Below, piece by piece: positions 6,490-7,584 of a DNA stretch of 7,584 bases. The stretch covers positions 1-7,584 of the forward strand of contig JAADEP010000066.1 of the NCBI GenBank assembly GCA_013153335.1, in the 5' to 3' direction. Source of the stretch: Chloroflexota bacterium. GTDB lineage: Bacteria > Chloroflexota > Anaerolineae > Anaerolineales > DRMV01. A program made the position numbers and the translations under genes. The notes beneath the pieces are model-generated. The model was not told where the DNA came from. It worked only from the letters and a program-made list of their open reading frames with translations, and made no database searches. Within the stretch, counting starts at the first letter, position 1, and the number at the start of each line of letters is the position of its first letter.

Positions 6490-6539
6490 TAGCCCCTCCG
6501 GCAAAATTGGGGAAAACATCCCAACCTCAAGAGGGGCTA
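6490..6539 (+). promoter_or_regulatory. Hairpin that would hide the transposase ribosome binding site
   Basis: TAGCCCCTC (6490-6498) and GAGGGGCTA (6531-6539) are perfect 9-bp inverted repeats with a 32-nt loop. The second arm contains the Shine-Dalgarno-like GAGGGG 6 nt before the transposase ATG at 6543. In several insertion sequences such a stem blocks translation from readthrough mRNA, while transcripts begun inside escape; that role is inferred here. Confidence 0.5.
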
Positions 6540-6542
6540 CCC

Positions 6543-7150
6543 ATGGCTGAGCAAAGCATAACCCAGCTGCAGGCTCGCGGGCAAGCGGAGATAAGCATTT
6601 CGCTTGCGGATGGGAAGGGCATTTCTTCCGGGAAGCCCGTCGTCAGGCCCAGCAAGCAGCCCAGGCGTGGCTGGAGAAGGTGGATGCCTGGCTGCTCGGG
6701 CACAAGCCGCGGGGCTGGCAGGTGGTGGGCATGCGGAAGCGGACCCTGGTCACCCGTTTTGGCGAGGTGACCTTCCGGCGCCGGCTGCATCGCGACGAGA
6801 CGGGCGGTATCGCTTCCTTTTGGATGAGGTATTGGGCCTTCCAGCGCATCAAGCGGCCAGTCCCGCGGTGATGGAGGCGCTGGTAAGGTTGGCCAGTGCG
6901 GTGGCCTTTGCGCAGGCGACAGAGATTTTAGCGCACCTGACGGCCGGGGTGTTGAGCGGGAGCACGGTGTGGCGGGTGGTCCAGCGGGTGTGCGAGACAG
7001 AACCGGTTATGGCAAGATTCGAAGGTGCCCGACTTCTGGGAAGGAGCCAGCGTGGTGTGGGACGAGGTATGGGACGGAGAGCACGCGCAAAAGGTTGATG
7101 GTCAACGGCGATGATGCGACTTGGGAAGGAGGGGGCTCATGTCCTGCCTG
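6543..7150 (+). pseudogene. ISLre2 (UPF0236) family transposase, degraded by several frameshifts
   Basis: The coding trace starts at the ATG at 6543 (MAEQSITQLQARGQAEIS) and then jumps between frames. Near 6600 it moves to the frame giving FFREARRQAQQAAQAWLEK and RKRTLVTRFGEVTFRRRL. Near 6800 it moves to the frame giving RFLLDEVLGLPAHQAASPAV and ILAHLTAGVLSGSTVWRVV. Near 7010 it moves to the frame giving PDFWEGASVVWDEVWDGE, and near 7090 to the frame giving LMVNGDDATW. The order and motifs (T-x-FGEVTFRRRL, LLDE-x-LGL, S-x-STVWR, NGD-x-A-x-W) follow the ISLre2-type transposase. At least four frame changes and loss of the C-terminal third make it non-functional. It sits at the start of a mobile-element zone beside the small gene and Nudix operon. 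Terminal inverted repeats of this element were not found. Confidence 0.8.
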
Positions 7151-7244
7151 CCCGGCCACCTCTTCCTGCGCGAGTCGCTCCCTACCGGGCCTGCCTTCCC
7201 TCGCCTCCGCCTCAGGTCCACACACCAGCGAAGCGAAACGAACC
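7151..7244. other. Unassigned spacer between transposase relic and small element
   Basis: I see no recognisable gene here. It may be decayed ISLre2 C-terminal sequence: the expected LD-x-FHL motif after NGD-x-A-x-W is not legible in any frame. The last eight bases (7237-7244) are the left target duplication of the element that follows. Confidence 0.4.
7237..7244. repeat. Left target-site duplication AACGAACC
   Basis: This 8-mer is repeated exactly at 7498-7505, immediately outside the two ends of the inverted-repeat element. It is direct, not inverted, as expected for a staggered-cut duplication of the target. Confidence 0.8.
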
Positions 7245-7497
7245 GGGTGCACGCAAATGTTGTAGAAATGGTCAAGTGGCGAGAGGGAGGCGAAGAGGGC
7301 TGTCGCCGTTGAGCCAGGTACAGCGTGCCTTGAGCACCGCCTCCCAGCTCGCCATTTCCCATGGCGCATGTCGTTCCAAAGCCGATTGAGGGCGTGGGTC
7401 GTGGTTTCTGGGGGCGAAATCCTGGGTTAAGCGAGCATCATCCACTTCAGACTGGCTCTTGTTTTATTTCTCACTTCTACGAGATTTGCCTGCACCC
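7245..7497 (-). mobile_element. 253-bp non-autonomous insertion element with 26-bp terminal inverted repeats
   Basis: The left end begins GGGTGCACGCAAATG (repeat 7245-7270) and the right end closes with the inverted copy (7472-7497, ending TTTGCCTGCACCC); 22 of 26 positions match. An exact 8-bp duplication, AACGAACC, flanks both ends. The interior cannot encode a full transposase. On the minus strand, two frames joined by one shift read ETTTHALNRLWNDMRHG then MASWEAVLKARCTWLNGDS, with a stop at 7276-7278, just inside the left repeat. This looks like the C-terminus of a parental transposase, so the element is an internal-deletion derivative. The 8-bp duplication and GGG-starting ends are compatible with families such as IS256 or ISL3; the family is not assigned. 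It appears to be a recent insertion, because the duplication is perfect. Confidence 0.75.
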
Positions 7498-7505
7498 AAC
7501 GAACC
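7498..7505. repeat. Right target-site duplication AACGAACC
   Basis: Exact direct copy of 7237-7244, abutting the right inverted repeat. Deleting 7245-7505 would restore a continuous pre-insertion sequence. Confidence 0.8.
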
Positions 7506-7525
7506 GTGATCGTTCCAACACCGGT

Positions 7526-7559
7526 GGGGAGGGAGCAAAGGAAGCCTCCTTCCCTTTTT
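7526..7559 (+). terminator. Intrinsic-terminator-like hairpin just before the next gene
   Basis: GGGGAGGGAGC (7526-7536) pairs with GCCTCCTTCCC (7544-7554) at 10 of 11 positions, two of them G-U, around a 7-nt loop, and is followed by TTTTT (7555-7559). It either ends transcripts from the element zone or attenuates the gene that starts just outside the window. Confidence 0.6.
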
Positions 7560-7570
7560 CGCCGTTTCTT

Positions 7571-7579
7571 AGAGGAGGT
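7571..7579 (+). promoter_or_regulatory. Ribosome binding site of a gene starting just beyond the window
   Basis: AGAGGAGGT contains a complete AGGAGG (7573-7578) with only six bases left before the window ends, so the start codon should follow directly after the edge on the plus strand. The product cannot be known from this window. Confidence 0.65.
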
Positions 7580-7584
7580 AAAGC

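Noticed and set aside
7007..7369. Minus-strand open frame of 120 codons across the small element
   Set aside because: It runs through both the inverted-repeat end and the transposase relic in a different frame; only part of it matches the presumed transposase C-terminus.
1..7584. tRNA, rRNA or CRISPR array
   Set aside because: No T-loop/anticodon pattern, rRNA signature or regularly spaced repeat was seen by eye on either strand.

Overview
The window is GC-rich DNA from a bacterium with strong AGGAGG-type ribosome binding sites and Gram-negative or monoderm-agnostic respiratory genes. A 7-TM/PAS/GAF sensor kinase, a membrane-anchored octaheme cytochrome with a b-type partner, a small Gly-tailed helical protein and an ISLre2 (UPF0236) transposase relic together suggest a Chloroflexota-like, possibly thermophilic, lineage. 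This is an impression from gene content, not a proven taxonomy.

Layout. (1) Positions 2898 to 1, minus strand: one very large hybrid sensor kinase gene that runs off the left edge. It is open for 966 codons and ends in the middle of the ATPase domain. (2) 2899-3211: a divergent control region. It carries a candidate promoter and a terminator-like leader hairpin for the kinase, and, facing the other way, a candidate promoter with a CRP/FNR-type palindrome for the cytochrome operon. (3) 3212-5533, plus strand: a two-gene operon encoding an octaheme c-type cytochrome of the tetrathionate reductase (OTR) family and a four-helix b-type cytochrome. Electrons would pass from quinol through the b cytochrome to the octaheme enzyme outside the membrane; the terminal substrate (tetrathionate, nitrite, hydroxylamine or another) cannot be read from the sequence. 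(4) A 15-bp stem hairpin at 5576-5614 separates this operon from a convergent minus-strand pair: a 68-residue protein of unknown function (6301-6095) followed after 7 nt by a Nudix hydrolase (6087-5617).

(5) From about 6440 to the right edge the DNA is mobile-element debris. A badly frameshifted ISLre2-family transposase pseudogene begins at 6543, behind a hairpin that would hide its ribosome binding site. Downstream lies a compact 253-bp element (7245-7497) with 26-bp imperfect terminal inverted repeats and a perfect 8-bp target duplication, AACGAACC. It holds only a fragment of a transposase C-terminus on the minus strand. The window ends with a terminator-like hairpin and a strong Shine-Dalgarno sequence for a gene whose start codon lies just beyond the edge.

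The core biology is a respiratory module (octaheme cytochrome plus b cytochrome) divergent from a multi-sensor kinase, with signs of a CRP/FNR-class regulator at its promoter. The least expected item is the small transposable element at the right end.
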